Assembly (NCBI GenBank): GCA_937928795.1
Contig: CALFWB010000015.1
Span: 1 to 45,032 of the forward strand
DNA from: an uncultured Anaerolineales bacterium
GTDB lineage: Bacteria; Chloroflexota; Anaerolineae; Anaerolineales; UBA4823
Reading direction: 5' to 3'
DNA: 45,032 bases
Under the pieces are notes generated by a model that was given only the letters and a program-made list of their open reading frames with translations, did not search any database and was not told where the DNA came from. The position numbers and the translations under genes were made by a program. The number at the start of each line of letters is the position of its first letter. Position 1 is the stretch's first letter. Positions 33,528 to 42,671 of this stretch are shown here, piece after piece.

Positions 33528-34565
33528 ATGGATGCTTCCTCCGAATGGTCGTGGCGTGCAGACCTATTCACCTTGGCTCATCGCTGGTACGTTTGGTTAG
33601 CGCTCTTCCTGATTGGCTGCGGGATCGGTTGGGCAATCGCTCAACTCCTGCCAGCGCCCTACCGCGCCGAGGCGGATTTAGGCGTCTTCTATCAATCCGA
33701 TGCCGTTTTCCGCAATGTGGACGACTATAAAAACTGGGAGATGGGGCAGTTGCAAGCTTTGATTCTTTCTGACCAACTGCTAACCCTGGTTCAAGCGCGG
33801 CTCAGCGCCCAAGATCCCTTCTGGCGAACGCAAACCCCAGCCGACCTGCGCCGTCGCCTACACGTCTATTGGCGTAACGCTGGTGTCTGGCACTTGGTTG
33901 CCGAAGACCGCCAACCGCAGCGCGCTGCCCAACTAGTTGCGGCTTGGAAAGCTGTTATCCTCGACGAGATGGGGCGCATCGCTGAGCTGACCCACCGCTT
34001 GAAACAAATCCATGCCGAATTACAAGCCCTAGGAAAGGCAAAAGTGGCAACAGAGCAGCGGTTAGCGGAACTCCAAGCGATGGCAAACATCCTGCAAAGC
34101 TGGCAACCGTGGAACGACCCCACGGCTGCTCAACAGCCTGTGCCGCCTCTTCAACGGTGGCAATTGCTGGAACTTGCCCTGCGTCTAGATGAAAATCGCT
34201 CTGGCGCAAACGCTCTAGCAAGCTTTTTGCCGGCTGAAGACGTCCCGGCTGCGGCATATCAGCCGTGGGTAGAAAAAGCTTTGGTGAGCATAGAAACCCA
34301 ATCAAAACTGTTGCAAGACCAACTGCCGCTCCTTGAGCGACGCTTGAGCGAGATGACCACAACGTACAACGAAGTGGCTGCTGCTTCTTGGTATCTTTCG
34401 GTATATCTGGGCGTGGATGAGTTGAACGCTGAAATCAAAGCGCCGCGCCCGCTGCGCCCGGAAGGGCTGGTGGCTCTAATCGGCGGCCTGTGCGCCCTGC
34501 TGGTGGGAGTGTTGGTTGGTTTTGCCACAATCCAATGGCGCAAAGAGAGGTCTAGAAAGGGATGA
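33528..34565 (+). CDS. Wzz/chain-length-determinant-like polysaccharide protein
   Basis: 345 residues: cytoplasmic N-terminus, transmembrane helix ~19-40 (WYVWLALFLIGCGIGWAIAQ), a large coiled-coil-rich extracytoplasmic domain, and a second helix ~314-335 followed by a short basic tail. After helix 1, LLPAPYRAEADLGVFYQSD matches the Wzz-type (polysaccharide co-polymerase) 'YRAEA' strand. It probably sets polymer length during polysaccharide export. No kinase domain is fused. Its last four bases (ATGA) overlap the start of the O-antigen-ligase-like gene. Confidence 0.75.
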   Translation: MDASSEWSWRADLFTLAHRWYVWLALFLIGCGIGWAIAQLLPAPYRAEADLGVFYQSDAVFRNVDDYKNWEMGQLQALILSDQLLTLVQARLSAQDPFWRTQTPADLRRRLHVYWRNAGVWHLVAEDRQPQRAAQLVAAWKAVILDEMGRIAELTHRLKQIHAELQALGKAKVATEQRLAELQAMANILQSWQPWNDPTAAQQPVPPLQRWQLLELALRLDENRSGANALASFLPAEDVPAAAYQPWVEKALVSIETQSKLLQDQLPLLERRLSEMTTTYNEVAAASWYLSVYLGVDELNAEIKAPRPLRPEGLVALIGGLCALLVGVLVGFATIQWRKERSRKG

Positions 34566-36028
34566 ACCTCGGAAGCGTTTTTGGGAGCTTGCGGCAAATG
34601 GCTTGGGTGCTGTTCTGGTTGTGCCTGCCGATCACCAGTTTTCGCTACTTCCCCTCTGGCTTAGGCGGGGGCACGCTGGTTCGACCGCTCTCATTGTATC
34701 CTTTGTTGATCTTGCTGCTCCTCGCCACCCTGCCGCGCTTGTGGCATCGTTCCCTCCCTAAAACCGTGCTGACCCTGCTGCCTTTCGTGATTGCGGTCTT
34801 GATGAGCGCAGCCGTCTCTTTCCTGCTTGGGATTGAACCGGCTCTGGGCGTATCGGTTGGTGAACGTGTCCTGCGCGCCCTAATCACTTTGGCAATTGGT
34901 CTTTCCTTTTACCTGACCGTGGCCGTCATTCCTACATCTTCTGCCGAACTGCGCTCTGCCCTGCGCTGGATGATGGTGGGTTTTATTCTCGCCTTCCTCT
35001 GGGGTTCTCTGCAAACCCTTTATATCCTGCACTTCGACAGCCGTTACTTCAACCTATTAAATCAGATTCAAAAAGCCTTTTCGTTGCGCAAGTTGTTCCC
35101 GACACGCATCTCCGGTGCGACATATGAGCCAAATTGGTTTGCCGAACAGATCAACCTCTTGGTCATTCCGTGGTTATTGGCGTCTCTCGTTAACGGCCGA
35201 TCCTTATTCCCCTGGCACTGGCGGCGGATTAGCCTGGAAGGGTTTCTGCTTGGCTGGGCCGTCCTTCTGATCGCCTTCACCTTCTCGCGGGCCGGCTACG
35301 TTAATCTGGCGGTGCTGGTGTTGGGGGCGCTGATTCTGCTGCGCTTACGCCAATTCAACCGTCGCGGCTTTTCTCCGATTAAGGTAGCCGGACGCATTTT
35401 GTTCGAGTCAGCATTGGTGCTCATCCTGTTTGTCGGTCTGACTTTTGCTGTCGGGCAAAAGAACGAGTTTTTCGCTCGCATCTGGACTTACTGGTTGAAT
35501 GTTCAGGATACCAGCTTCGAGCGCTTTTTGTACTACATCGGTTTCAACGCCCGCTTGACCTATAGCGCTACGGCTTTCAATACCTTTCAAGCCTACCCCC
35601 TCTTGGGAGTGGGTCCGGGCAATTATGCCTTCTTCTTTGAGAAAATGTTGCCCGATCAGCCTCTTGCGCCGACACCCGAACTGCTGCGCATTATCTCGCC
35701 CGAAGAAGGGCGCAATCGGTTAATCACGCCCAAAAATCTCTTCTTACGTATCCTAGCCGAAAACGGCTTATTGGGTTTCGGCGCTTTTTTCGTCTTTCTA
35801 ATCGCTCATCTTGGCAGTGCGCTCTATTTATGGCTATCGCCGCATGGTGAAGAGCAGTTTTGGGGCACGGCTGCGCTCTTGGGGTTGATCGGCTTAGTCG
35901 TTGCTGCCTTTTCTTTTGACTCGTTTGCCTTGCCGAATATGTGGGTGTTGCTGGGGTTGATCACTGCAGCAGCGAACATCGGGCAAACAGCCGCTTCAAA
36001 TCACGGCGAACTTCAAGGAGATCCATGA
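34562..36028 (+). CDS. O-antigen ligase/polymerase-like membrane protein (Wzy_C type)
   Basis: 488 residues with about 11-12 hydrophobic helices. A large external loop between the later helices contains TAFNTFQAYPLLGVGPGNYAF, the hallmark of the WaaL/Wzy_C family, and a downstream PKNLFLRILAENGLLGFGAF, where conserved Arg and Glu/Asn residues act on the polymer. It probably joins or polymerises lipid-linked glycan units outside the membrane. It is translationally coupled to the Wzz-like gene. The UDP-ManNAcA genes at 41.5-44 kb could supply precursors to the same polymer (inference). Confidence 0.85.
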   Translation: MNLGSVFGSLRQMAWVLFWLCLPITSFRYFPSGLGGGTLVRPLSLYPLLILLLLATLPRLWHRSLPKTVLTLLPFVIAVLMSAAVSFLLGIEPALGVSVGERVLRALITLAIGLSFYLTVAVIPTSSAELRSALRWMMVGFILAFLWGSLQTLYILHFDSRYFNLLNQIQKAFSLRKLFPTRISGATYEPNWFAEQINLLVIPWLLASLVNGRSLFPWHWRRISLEGFLLGWAVLLIAFTFSRAGYVNLAVLVLGALILLRLRQFNRRGFSPIKVAGRILFESALVLILFVGLTFAVGQKNEFFARIWTYWLNVQDTSFERFLYYIGFNARLTYSATAFNTFQAYPLLGVGPGNYAFFFEKMLPDQPLAPTPELLRIISPEEGRNRLITPKNLFLRILAENGLLGFGAFFVFLIAHLGSALYLWLSPHGEEQFWGTAALLGLIGLVVAAFSFDSFALPNMWVLLGLITAAANIGQTAASNHGELQGDP

Positions 36029-36284
36029 GAACCTCGATAGGGGCTTTACCCTACTCGAGCGGTGAAAGAGACCTTTTTACTCATCCGCATAGCGAAGTTT
36101 AGCTCCCCGCCACGTCGTACAGCGACGTTGATGTCGTCTTGCACAGTCAATCTCTTGCATTTGCGGCAGGTACCCAAAACACAATTTTTCCAAATATGCT
36201 CTTCACAATTTCTAAACACTCTTTTGTTACCCTAAAAGCGTGATCCGGTTGGATCGGAGCTTAATCTTTGAGAAAGGAGTGTCT

Positions 36285-37028
36285 ATGAGTCGAAAAAAGA
36301 TCATTTTGATAACCCTGTTGATTGCTATGTTAGCAGTGGTCGGTCTTGGCGCGCTCAGCTTCTCAAAAGCTCGCGCTCAATCCACCAACGTCGGTCTGCC
36401 CCCGTGGGGTGGAGGACGCCCCTTCGGCGGTCGCATGGGGAGAGATCCCGGTTTTGCAATGGCTGGCGAAGCCTTAGCCCAAGCCCTGGGGATCAGCGTG
36501 GAGGAACTGCGAGCTGCCCAGCAAGCAGCCCAAAAGGCTGCCCTGCAAAAGGCGGTTGAAGAAGGTTTAATCACCCAGAAACAAGTCGATTTGTTCCTGT
36601 CTGATGAGGGCGGTTTTCCGTTCGGCGGTCGTCTATTTGCTTGGCTGCGCCAGAATGGCATCGATCTAGATGCCCTGCTCGCCGAAGCCTTAGGGATCAG
36701 CACTGCAGAACTCAACCAAGCCCGTCAGAAAGCGAGCGAAATCGCCATTGATCAAGCCCTAGCCAAGGGCAAGCTCACCCAAGAACAAGCCGATTTGATG
36801 AAAGCTCGCCGAGCTTTGGCTGCCAACGAGAATTTTATTCGGGCAATGCGCTCAGCATTTGAGGCAGCGGTCAAACAGGCTGTGAAGGAAGGGGTAATTA
36901 CCCAAGCTCAGGCAGATTTGATCCTGCAAAGAATCTCGTCGCAAGCGGGCCCGCACGGATTTCTATTTGGCTTTCCACCGTTCGAGCCCGATGAGGGTGG
37001 TACCGTTCCACCTCCTCAGACACCGTGA
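36285..37028 (+). CDS. Exported helical-hairpin repeat protein (DUF2680-like)
   Basis: 247 residues. A signal peptide (MSRKKIILITLLIAMLAVVG…, probable cleavage after SKARA near residue 31) precedes a Gly/Pro-rich stretch and then three related helical units: LAQALGISVEELRAAQQAAQ with ALQKAVEEGLITQKQVDLFL; LAEALGISTAELNQARQKAS with DQALAKGKLTQEQADLM; and FEAAVKQAVKEGVITQAQADLILQR. The G-x-[IL]-[ST]-Q-x-Q-[AV]-D signature resembles DUF2680 and, loosely, CpxP-like stress proteins. AAGGAG 6 bases before the ATG fixes the start. It precedes a two-component system and an HtrA protease. Function unknown. Confidence 0.75.
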   Translation: MSRKKIILITLLIAMLAVVGLGALSFSKARAQSTNVGLPPWGGGRPFGGRMGRDPGFAMAGEALAQALGISVEELRAAQQAAQKAALQKAVEEGLITQKQVDLFLSDEGGFPFGGRLFAWLRQNGIDLDALLAEALGISTAELNQARQKASEIAIDQALAKGKLTQEQADLMKARRALAANENFIRAMRSAFEAAVKQAVKEGVITQAQADLILQRISSQAGPHGFLFGFPPFEPDEGGTVPPPQTP

Positions 37029-37062
37029 TTTTGCCAAGTCGGGCTTTTCAAGATTGTATTTT

Positions 37063-37190
37063 GTCATTTCGACCAGCGCAGCGAGGAGAAATCTTGAGGG
37101 CTTCTCGCTGCGCTCGAAGTGACACGCCGAGGTAGGAATTCGCCCTTGTCATTTCGACCAAAGCAGCGAGGAGAAATCTAAAGACTTCTC
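37063..37190. repeat. GTCATTTCGA repeats, copies b (complete) and c (partial)
   Basis: A complete copy (37063-37124) with ends GTCATTTCGA and TCGAAGTGAC is followed by a partial copy (37148-about 37190) that keeps the left end and the AGCGAGGAGAAATCT arm. The AGGAATTCGC that precedes the second copy also precedes copy a at 19443, so the shared unit is longer than the palindrome. Confidence 0.75.
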
Positions 37191-37230
37191 ACCGGGAGAG
37201 GCGAGCTTCCCTCCCCCCAGCGACCTGCAT

Positions 37231-37236
37231 TATAAT
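37231..37236 (+). promoter_or_regulatory. -10 box of the two-component operon
   Basis: Consensus TATAAT ends 17 bases before the response-regulator ATG (37254). The expected leader is about 10 bases and carries no ribosome-binding site, so translation may begin in a near-leaderless way. There is no clear -35 box. Confidence 0.5.
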
Positions 37237-37253
37237 CATCCTAACCGACAGCA

Positions 37254-37952
37254 ATGTCCAAGAAAATCTTAGTCGTTGACGATAAGCTCGAAATTCGCAA
37301 GTTGCTCAAGTCCTACTTCACTCAAGAAGGCTTTGAAGTTGTGACGGCTGCAGATGGGCAAGAAGCCCTTTTTGTCGCCCGCCATGAGAAACCCGATGTC
37401 GTCCTGCTGGATTTGATGATGCCGCAGATGAACGGATACGATTTTCTGCGCACATTCAGCCGCGAGTCGTCCACACCCGTCATTGTCTTGACGGCCAAAG
37501 TCGACGAGAGCGATAAGGTGCTGGGCTTAGAACTCGGCGCCGATGACTACGTGGTTAAGCCCTTCAGCCCACGCGAGCTGGCGGCGCGGGTGCGGGCTGT
37601 TTTGCGGCGGGTCGAAAAATCCCAAAGAGAACCTCCCCAAGTCCTGCGCGCCGGCGAGATTATGGTCGATTTGCAGGGACATTACGCTCGAGTCGGTGAT
37701 CAAATGGTCGACCTAACTCCCTCCGAGTTCACCATTTTAGCCACCCTGATCAGCGCCCCTGGGCGGGTGTTCAGCCGGTTGGAATTGCTGGAGCGGTTGC
37801 AGGGCATCGCTTACGAAGGCTATGAACGCACAATTGATGTACACATCCGCAACCTACGCTCCAAAATTGAAGCCGACCCCTCGCAACCCCGCCATATCGA
37901 AACCGTGTATGGCGCCGGCTATCGTTTTGCTCCTCCAGAGGGTTCATCCTAA
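37254..37952 (+). CDS. OmpR/PhoB-family response regulator
   Basis: 232-residue DNA-binding regulator. The receiver has D9/D10, phospho-acceptor D53 (VVLLDLMMPQMNG), T80 and K102 (DDYVVKPFSP). The C-terminal winged helix (~130-228) has FTILATLISAPGRVFSRLELLE and the recognition helix RTIDVHIRNLRSKIE. First gene of a three-gene operon with its histidine kinase (5-base gap) and an HtrA-like protease. It probably controls the operon and perhaps the upstream exported repeat protein. Confidence 0.95.
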   Translation: MSKKILVVDDKLEIRKLLKSYFTQEGFEVVTAADGQEALFVARHEKPDVVLLDLMMPQMNGYDFLRTFSRESSTPVIVLTAKVDESDKVLGLELGADDYVVKPFSPRELAARVRAVLRRVEKSQREPPQVLRAGEIMVDLQGHYARVGDQMVDLTPSEFTILATLISAPGRVFSRLELLERLQGIAYEGYERTIDVHIRNLRSKIEADPSQPRHIETVYGAGYRFAPPEGSS

Positions 37953-37957
37953 AATCT

Positions 37958-39331
37958 ATGCGTTCGATTACCACTAAATTGATTCTCTCCTTCCTACTGG
38001 TTGGGATTAGCGGGGCTCTGATGGTTTCTTTGATCATCTGGCAACGCACGCGTTTGGCATTCGATCAATTCATGCTCAACCGCGAACAAGAGAGTCTGTT
38101 GAGCTTATTGGTTTTGTACTATCAGCAAAGCGGTTCATGGGCGGGAATCGAGGGCGCTTTACCCCGATTGAGAGAATATGATCCTCCTCCATTTCCTAAT
38201 CCAGCCTATGAAAGAAGGCGCCCCTTCGCCCTCGCTGATGCCACGGGCATTGTCGTGTACAGTCCTGACCCTCAACAGGTTGGCAAGCACCTCTCCCGGG
38301 GCGATCTGCGTCGGGCTATCGCCTTGGAGTTGAACGGCGAACGGATCGGCTGGTTGGTGATCCCCCCAACGGGGAGACTCTTACAACCCGGCTCGATTGA
38401 AGAACGTTTCCTGCGCACCGTGCGCAGTGCGACGGTACTCAGCCTCCTCGGTGCAACGATCCTTGCTCTGTTGTTAGGAAGCCTACTCGCTTTCGGGCTG
38501 ACCCGCACTCTTCATGAATTAAGGGGAGCAGCGCTTGACATCGCCCAGGGCAAATACGGACGTCAAGTCAATGTGCGCAGCCAGGATGAACTAGGAGAAT
38601 TAGCCCAAGCCTTCAACCAAATGAGCTGCCAATTGGAAAGCGCTATCCACGCTCGCCGCCAAATGACTGCCGACATTGCCCACGAACTGCGCTCCCCTCT
38701 GACAGTCATTCAAGGATATACCGAAGCCCTAAGCGATGGCAAGCTTGCAGGCAATGAGGAAGTCTATCAAATCCTGCATCAAGAAACCCAACACCTGATC
38801 CGCTTGGTGGATGACTTGCGCTTGCTCTCCCTAGCAGATGCTGGCGAATTGCCGCTTGCCTTACAAGCGGTCGATCCCAAGCCATTGCTCGTACGCGCCC
38901 AAGCCCGCTTCCAAATACAAGCCGAACAGAAACAAGTTCACCTTGTGATCGAAGCCAAGGAACCGCTACCTGCAATTCGGGTTGACTCAGAGCGCATGAC
39001 ACAGGTTTTCGATAACCTTATCCAGAATGCTTTGCGCTACACCTCAGCAGGGGGGACAATCTGGCTGCGCGCAGCTCAGGATGAGCAGGGGGTCATCTTG
39101 CAAGTCCGTGACAATGGGGCTGGCATTCCCGCTCAAGACCTGCCGTATATCTTTGACCGCTTTTATCGTGCCGATAAATCACGCTCCCAGAACGGCGCAT
39201 CGGGTTTGGGCTTAGCCATCGTCAAGTCTTTGGTTGAAGCTATGGGTGGCAACATTGGTGTGGAGAGCTTAGTCAGCGAGGGGACAACCTTCACGATAAC
39301 CTTCCCAAAGGAGAAAGCCAACCCAGCATGA
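37958..39331 (+). CDS. Sensor histidine kinase
   Basis: 457-residue membrane kinase for the preceding regulator. Helix 1 (~8-28) and helix 2 (~156-180) flank a ~125-residue extracytoplasmic sensor domain. HAMP (~181-233), HisKA with phospho-His H242 (DIAHELRSPLTVIQGY) and the HATPase domain (N box FDNLIQNALRYT; G1 VRDNGAGIP; F box FDRFYRADKSRS; G2 GASGLGLAIVKSL) are intact. The last four bases overlap the protease start (ATGA at 39328). The association with HtrA suggests sensing of envelope damage (inference). Confidence 0.95.
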   Translation: MRSITTKLILSFLLVGISGALMVSLIIWQRTRLAFDQFMLNREQESLLSLLVLYYQQSGSWAGIEGALPRLREYDPPPFPNPAYERRRPFALADATGIVVYSPDPQQVGKHLSRGDLRRAIALELNGERIGWLVIPPTGRLLQPGSIEERFLRTVRSATVLSLLGATILALLLGSLLAFGLTRTLHELRGAALDIAQGKYGRQVNVRSQDELGELAQAFNQMSCQLESAIHARRQMTADIAHELRSPLTVIQGYTEALSDGKLAGNEEVYQILHQETQHLIRLVDDLRLLSLADAGELPLALQAVDPKPLLVRAQARFQIQAEQKQVHLVIEAKEPLPAIRVDSERMTQVFDNLIQNALRYTSAGGTIWLRAAQDEQGVILQVRDNGAGIPAQDLPYIFDRFYRADKSRSQNGASGLGLAIVKSLVEAMGGNIGVESLVSEGTTFTITFPKEKANPA

Positions 39332-40485
39332 GTTCAAACCGCTTATTTTCCTTTCTTTTGATTTTGATCACCGCTTTTCTTTCTGCCTGTGCGGGGGTAT
39401 TTCTAGGGAGTGTGATTGTTTTACGAGCTGCCGAGAGTGGGCGCCTCCCTTTGAGCGTTTTTCAACCTTCTCCCACTCCCTCATTGCCGACGGCTGCCCC
39501 CTCGCATCTTCCTCCTCAACCCATCGACCTCAGCGATGCCCAGTCGCGCATCATCCAGACCGTCCAGAAAGTCAGCCCGGCCGTTGTCACGGTGGTGGGC
39601 GTCATTCCGGGTCAGATAACGTTCTTTGGACCGACCGGCGATCAGACGGTGAGTGGCAGTGGCGTCTTCATCTCTCCGCAAGGCTATTTGCTCACCAACC
39701 AACATGTCGTTGAGAACGTCAAAGAAGTGCAGGTGATCCTCGCCGACGGCACTCAGCAAGCCGCCCGCATCGTTGGGACAGACCTTTACGCCGATTTGGC
39801 CGTGTTGAAAGTGGATGGTGTTCCTCCCGCTGTAGCAGAATTGGGCAACTCGGATTTGGTCGTGCCCGGTGAGATGGTCATTGCCATCGGTTCGCCGCTC
39901 GGTGACTTTCGCAACACCGTAACCTTAGGGGTGATCAGCGCCACTGGTCGCTCGATTGACACTGGTCAAGGATATCAGATCGAGAATCTGATCCAAACTG
40001 ACGCCGCCATTAATCAAGGCAATTCCGGCGGCCCATTGGTCAACCTGAACGGACAGGTGATCGGGATTAACACCCTCGTTGTTCGCTCCAGCGGCACAGG
40101 AGCCATAGCCGAAGGGTTAGGGTTTGCCATCCCGATCAATACCGCCCGCGAAGTGGCTGAGCAGATCATCCAAAAAGGGTATGTCTCTCGTCCCTATCTT
40201 GGTATCCGCTGGCAACTGGTGACGCCGCGCGTCGCTGCAATTTACAACTTGGGGGTCGAATGGGGGGTTTATGTCTCTCAAGTCTTCGCCGATAGCCCGG
40301 CCGCGAAAGCCGGCTTACGGCGCGGCGACATCATTGTCCAAATCGGTGACGTGCAACTGGATGAGCAGCATTCCTATATCAATGCGCTCTATCGTTATCA
40401 AGCGGGCGATGAAATCGCCGTGGTTGTCTGGCGCGAGGGGCGGTTGCTCACCCTCCAAGTGCAATTAGAAGAGATTCCGCGTTAG
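39328..40485 (+). CDS. HtrA/DegP-type serine protease with one PDZ domain
   Basis: 385-residue envelope protease. The N-terminus is a signal or anchor with a possible lipobox (FLSAC, C21), followed by a Pro/Ser/Thr linker (~46-66). The trypsin-like domain has the full triad H126 (LLTNQHVVEN), D156 (LYADLAVLKV) and S233 (QGNSGGPLVN). A single PDZ domain follows (~285-380, VSQVFADSPAAKAGLRRGDIIV). Such proteins degrade misfolded exported proteins. Translationally coupled to the histidine kinase gene. Confidence 0.94.
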   Translation: MSSNRLFSFLLILITAFLSACAGVFLGSVIVLRAAESGRLPLSVFQPSPTPSLPTAAPSHLPPQPIDLSDAQSRIIQTVQKVSPAVVTVVGVIPGQITFFGPTGDQTVSGSGVFISPQGYLLTNQHVVENVKEVQVILADGTQQAARIVGTDLYADLAVLKVDGVPPAVAELGNSDLVVPGEMVIAIGSPLGDFRNTVTLGVISATGRSIDTGQGYQIENLIQTDAAINQGNSGGPLVNLNGQVIGINTLVVRSSGTGAIAEGLGFAIPINTAREVAEQIIQKGYVSRPYLGIRWQLVTPRVAAIYNLGVEWGVYVSQVFADSPAAKAGLRRGDIIVQIGDVQLDEQHSYINALYRYQAGDEIAVVVWREGRLLTLQVQLEEIPR

Positions 40486-40487
40486 GA

Positions 40488-40518
40488 AAGACTTCTTCTC
40501 GCTGCGCTCGAAGTGACA
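40488..40518. repeat. GTCATTTCGA-family repeat, right half only
   Basis: AAGACTTCTTCTCGCTGCGC followed by TCGAAGTGACA is the right half of the repeat seen in full at 19457 and 37063. It begins 2 bases after the protease stop codon and lies between convergent genes. Confidence 0.65.
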
Positions 40519-40560
40519 TACCAAGGCGAGAAGCGCAAGATTCGGCAACGGGGCAAGCCG

Positions 40561-41517
40561 TTACGTTGTGCTTCTTTGGTAAAGGCCTGCCCAACTTTCG
40601 GCGGGGTAGTATCGCGCAGCCACCTCCCCCGTAATGGCTCTGACCTGTTCGATTTCTGCTTCGCTCAGGCGTTTGCGCCAGTTCATCAGATTTGAGCGAC
40701 TGTCCAAATGCACCGAGTGCCGTTTCTCCTTCCCCAATTCCTTAGGATTGTCGGCGCTACTTGACCGTTCAATTCGTTGTTGGGCTTTCTCGTGATAGCG
40801 CAGGTTCAAGCCTTGATACAATTCTCGAAATCCGCCCAATGGATCGAGCGATAAATCTTCATGGCGCACCAGCCACAACGGATAGCCTTTCTCTTTCAGC
40901 GTCCAAACCGTCTGGTACACCATCAACCACAAGAGGGCAGCTTGTTGGAGCAGTTCCTGCGGTTTTGCTAAGCAAGCCAGCATCTGCGGCCGGTAGGGCT
41001 CTAGCCAATCGCGCATCAAGAGGGGTTGCGCCAACAAGTCTTGCATGTCAAAGGGCCAGTTGAGGCGCTTGAGGCTGCTGGCAAAGGCGGCTGGATGGCG
41101 CACCGTGACCACTACCTGACAACTCAAGCGCTCCATAAACCACGGGACGGAAAAAACCGCAAAGGGATCTTTGATCAAAGGACGGCGGCGGAAAAATTTG
41201 CCCAACAGAAACGTGCTGCTATCCCGCACCATGCGTCCGAAGTCGTGGAAGGAACGTAGCGAGCGAATCTCGTTCACCCAATGGTAGTCGTAAGCGAGCA
41301 GGCTTCGGAAAGCAGATAGGTAATCGCCTTCGTTCTCCTCGCAAATGTAAAAGTACCAATAAGGGATGGCAGCGGCAAAGACGCCGCGCCGATGCCAAAC
41401 GTTGAGCGGCTCGCTGATATAGGCGACCTCGGCACCGGCTGCAAGCATTTTGCCCACCCAAGTTGTCCCGCTGCGGTGAACGCCGGTCACTAGGATCGGT
41501 GGCGGATCAAACTTCAT
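40561..41517 (-). CDS. PAPS-dependent sulfotransferase-like protein
   Basis: ~318 residues. ILVTGVHRSGTTWVGKML near the N-terminus is the 5'-phosphosulfate-binding loop, and VVVTVRHPAAFASSLKRLNW is the 3'-phosphate-binding segment of carbohydrate sulfotransferases. It would transfer sulfate from PAPS to a hydroxyl of a glycan or other acceptor. The ATG at 41517 is chosen because the P-loop follows directly and it lies 4 bases after the epimerase stop; the longer frame overlaps the epimerase. It is the third gene of a wecC-wecB-sulfotransferase operon, suggesting a sulfated polysaccharide (inference). Confidence 0.82.
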   Translation of the reverse strand: MKFDPPPILVTGVHRSGTTWVGKMLAAGAEVAYISEPLNVWHRRGVFAAAIPYWYFYICEENEGDYLSAFRSLLAYDYHWVNEIRSLRSFHDFGRMVRDSSTFLLGKFFRRRPLIKDPFAVFSVPWFMERLSCQVVVTVRHPAAFASSLKRLNWPFDMQDLLAQPLLMRDWLEPYRPQMLACLAKPQELLQQAALLWLMVYQTVWTLKEKGYPLWLVRHEDLSLDPLGGFRELYQGLNLRYHEKAQQRIERSSSADNPKELGKEKRHSVHLDSRSNLMNWRKRLSEAEIEQVRAITGEVAARYYPAESWAGLYQRSTT

Positions 41518-41521
41518 CGCC

Positions 41522-42667
41522 TTACCCGATGCCTTCCGTCTCCAAAATTGCCTGCACGATTCGTGCGGCTGCTTTGCCATCGCCATATGGGTTCACTGCC
41601 TGAGCCATGGCTTGATAGGCTTGAGGGTCATCGAGCAGGCGGCGGGTTTCCGCCACGATGGTATGAAAGTCAGTACCCACTAGGCGCACTGTGCCCGCTT
41701 GCACGCCTTCTGGGCGTTCGGTGACGCGGCGCAGGACCAACACCGGCTTTCCCAAGCCCGGCGCTTCCTCTTGTAACCCGCCCGAGTCGGTCAGAATCAA
41801 CGTGGCGTGTTTCATCAGATGGACAAAGGGCAGATAATCCAGCGGGGGAAGCAAGGTAATGTTCGGGAGATTTCCCAAAAGGCGATAGACGGGCTCTTGC
41901 ACATTCGGGTTGAGATGCACGGGATAAACGATGCGCAGGCTTTCACCATAATCGGTGGCAAGCGTTCGCAAGGCATGGCAGATATTCTCCAGCGGCTCGC
42001 CAAAGTTCTCGCGGCGGTGAGCGGTTACCAAGATCAAGCGGCTTGCATGACCGGCATGATAGGGCGGCAAACCATGTTGGCGAAAAAGGGCTTCCGCATC
42101 GGGGGTGAGGGGCAGGTTTACCACCCATTGCAGGGCATCGATCACGGTGTTGCCGGTGACCCGAATGCGCTGCGAGGGAACGTTCTCCTTGAGCAAGTTC
42201 TGGCGCGCCCATTCGGTGGGGGCAAAATGCAGGTCTGCCACCACACCGACCACCGAGCGGTTGATTTCTTCTGGAAAAGGTTGCCATTTATCCCCACTGC
42301 GCAAGCCGGCTTCCACATGGCCGATCTTGATGCGGTGGTAGTAAGCCAGCAAAGCAGCCGCCATGACCGTGGTCGTATCGCCTTGTACCAGAATCCAATG
42401 CGGCTTCAGTTGGCTGAGGACCGGATCAAGATGGGTGAAGATGGCTGCCGTTAACTGCGCCAGAGATTGATTGGGACGCATCAGGTTTAGGTCTACATGC
42501 GGGCGGATGTCGAAAAGGCTGAGGATTTGATCGAGCATCTGGCGATGTTGGGCGGTAACGCACACCAACGATTCAACCTGATCGTGACGAGCCAATTCGC
42601 GCACCACCGGAGCCATTTTCACCGCTTCGGGACGTGTGCCGAAGATCGAAAGCACCCGCAACGTCAT
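41522..42667 (-). CDS. wecB: UDP-N-acetylglucosamine 2-epimerase (non-hydrolysing)
   Basis: 381-residue cytosolic enzyme interconverting UDP-GlcNAc and UDP-ManNAc. Motifs: FGTRPEAVKMAPV (UDP binding), D97 in QGDTTT, E119 in GHVEAGLRSGD, E133/E134 in PFPEEINR, H217 in VTAHRRENFGE, and the C-terminal TDSGGLQEEAPGLGKPVLVLR UDP-binding site. Length and motifs are standard. The start lies 4 bases after the wecC stop, and its product is the substrate of the WecC-like dehydrogenase. Confidence 0.94.
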   Translation of the reverse strand: MTLRVLSIFGTRPEAVKMAPVVRELARHDQVESLVCVTAQHRQMLDQILSLFDIRPHVDLNLMRPNQSLAQLTAAIFTHLDPVLSQLKPHWILVQGDTTTVMAAALLAYYHRIKIGHVEAGLRSGDKWQPFPEEINRSVVGVVADLHFAPTEWARQNLLKENVPSQRIRVTGNTVIDALQWVVNLPLTPDAEALFRQHGLPPYHAGHASRLILVTAHRRENFGEPLENICHALRTLATDYGESLRIVYPVHLNPNVQEPVYRLLGNLPNITLLPPLDYLPFVHLMKHATLILTDSGGLQEEAPGLGKPVLVLRRVTERPEGVQAGTVRLVGTDFHTIVAETRRLLDDPQAYQAMAQAVNPYGDGKAAARIVQAILETEGIG

Positions 42668-42671
42668 CGCT

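Noticed and set aside
41807-42454. 215-codon open frame antisense to wecB
   Set aside because: It is the complement of a well-conserved gene with intact motifs; long antisense frames are expected from the GC-rich codon pattern.
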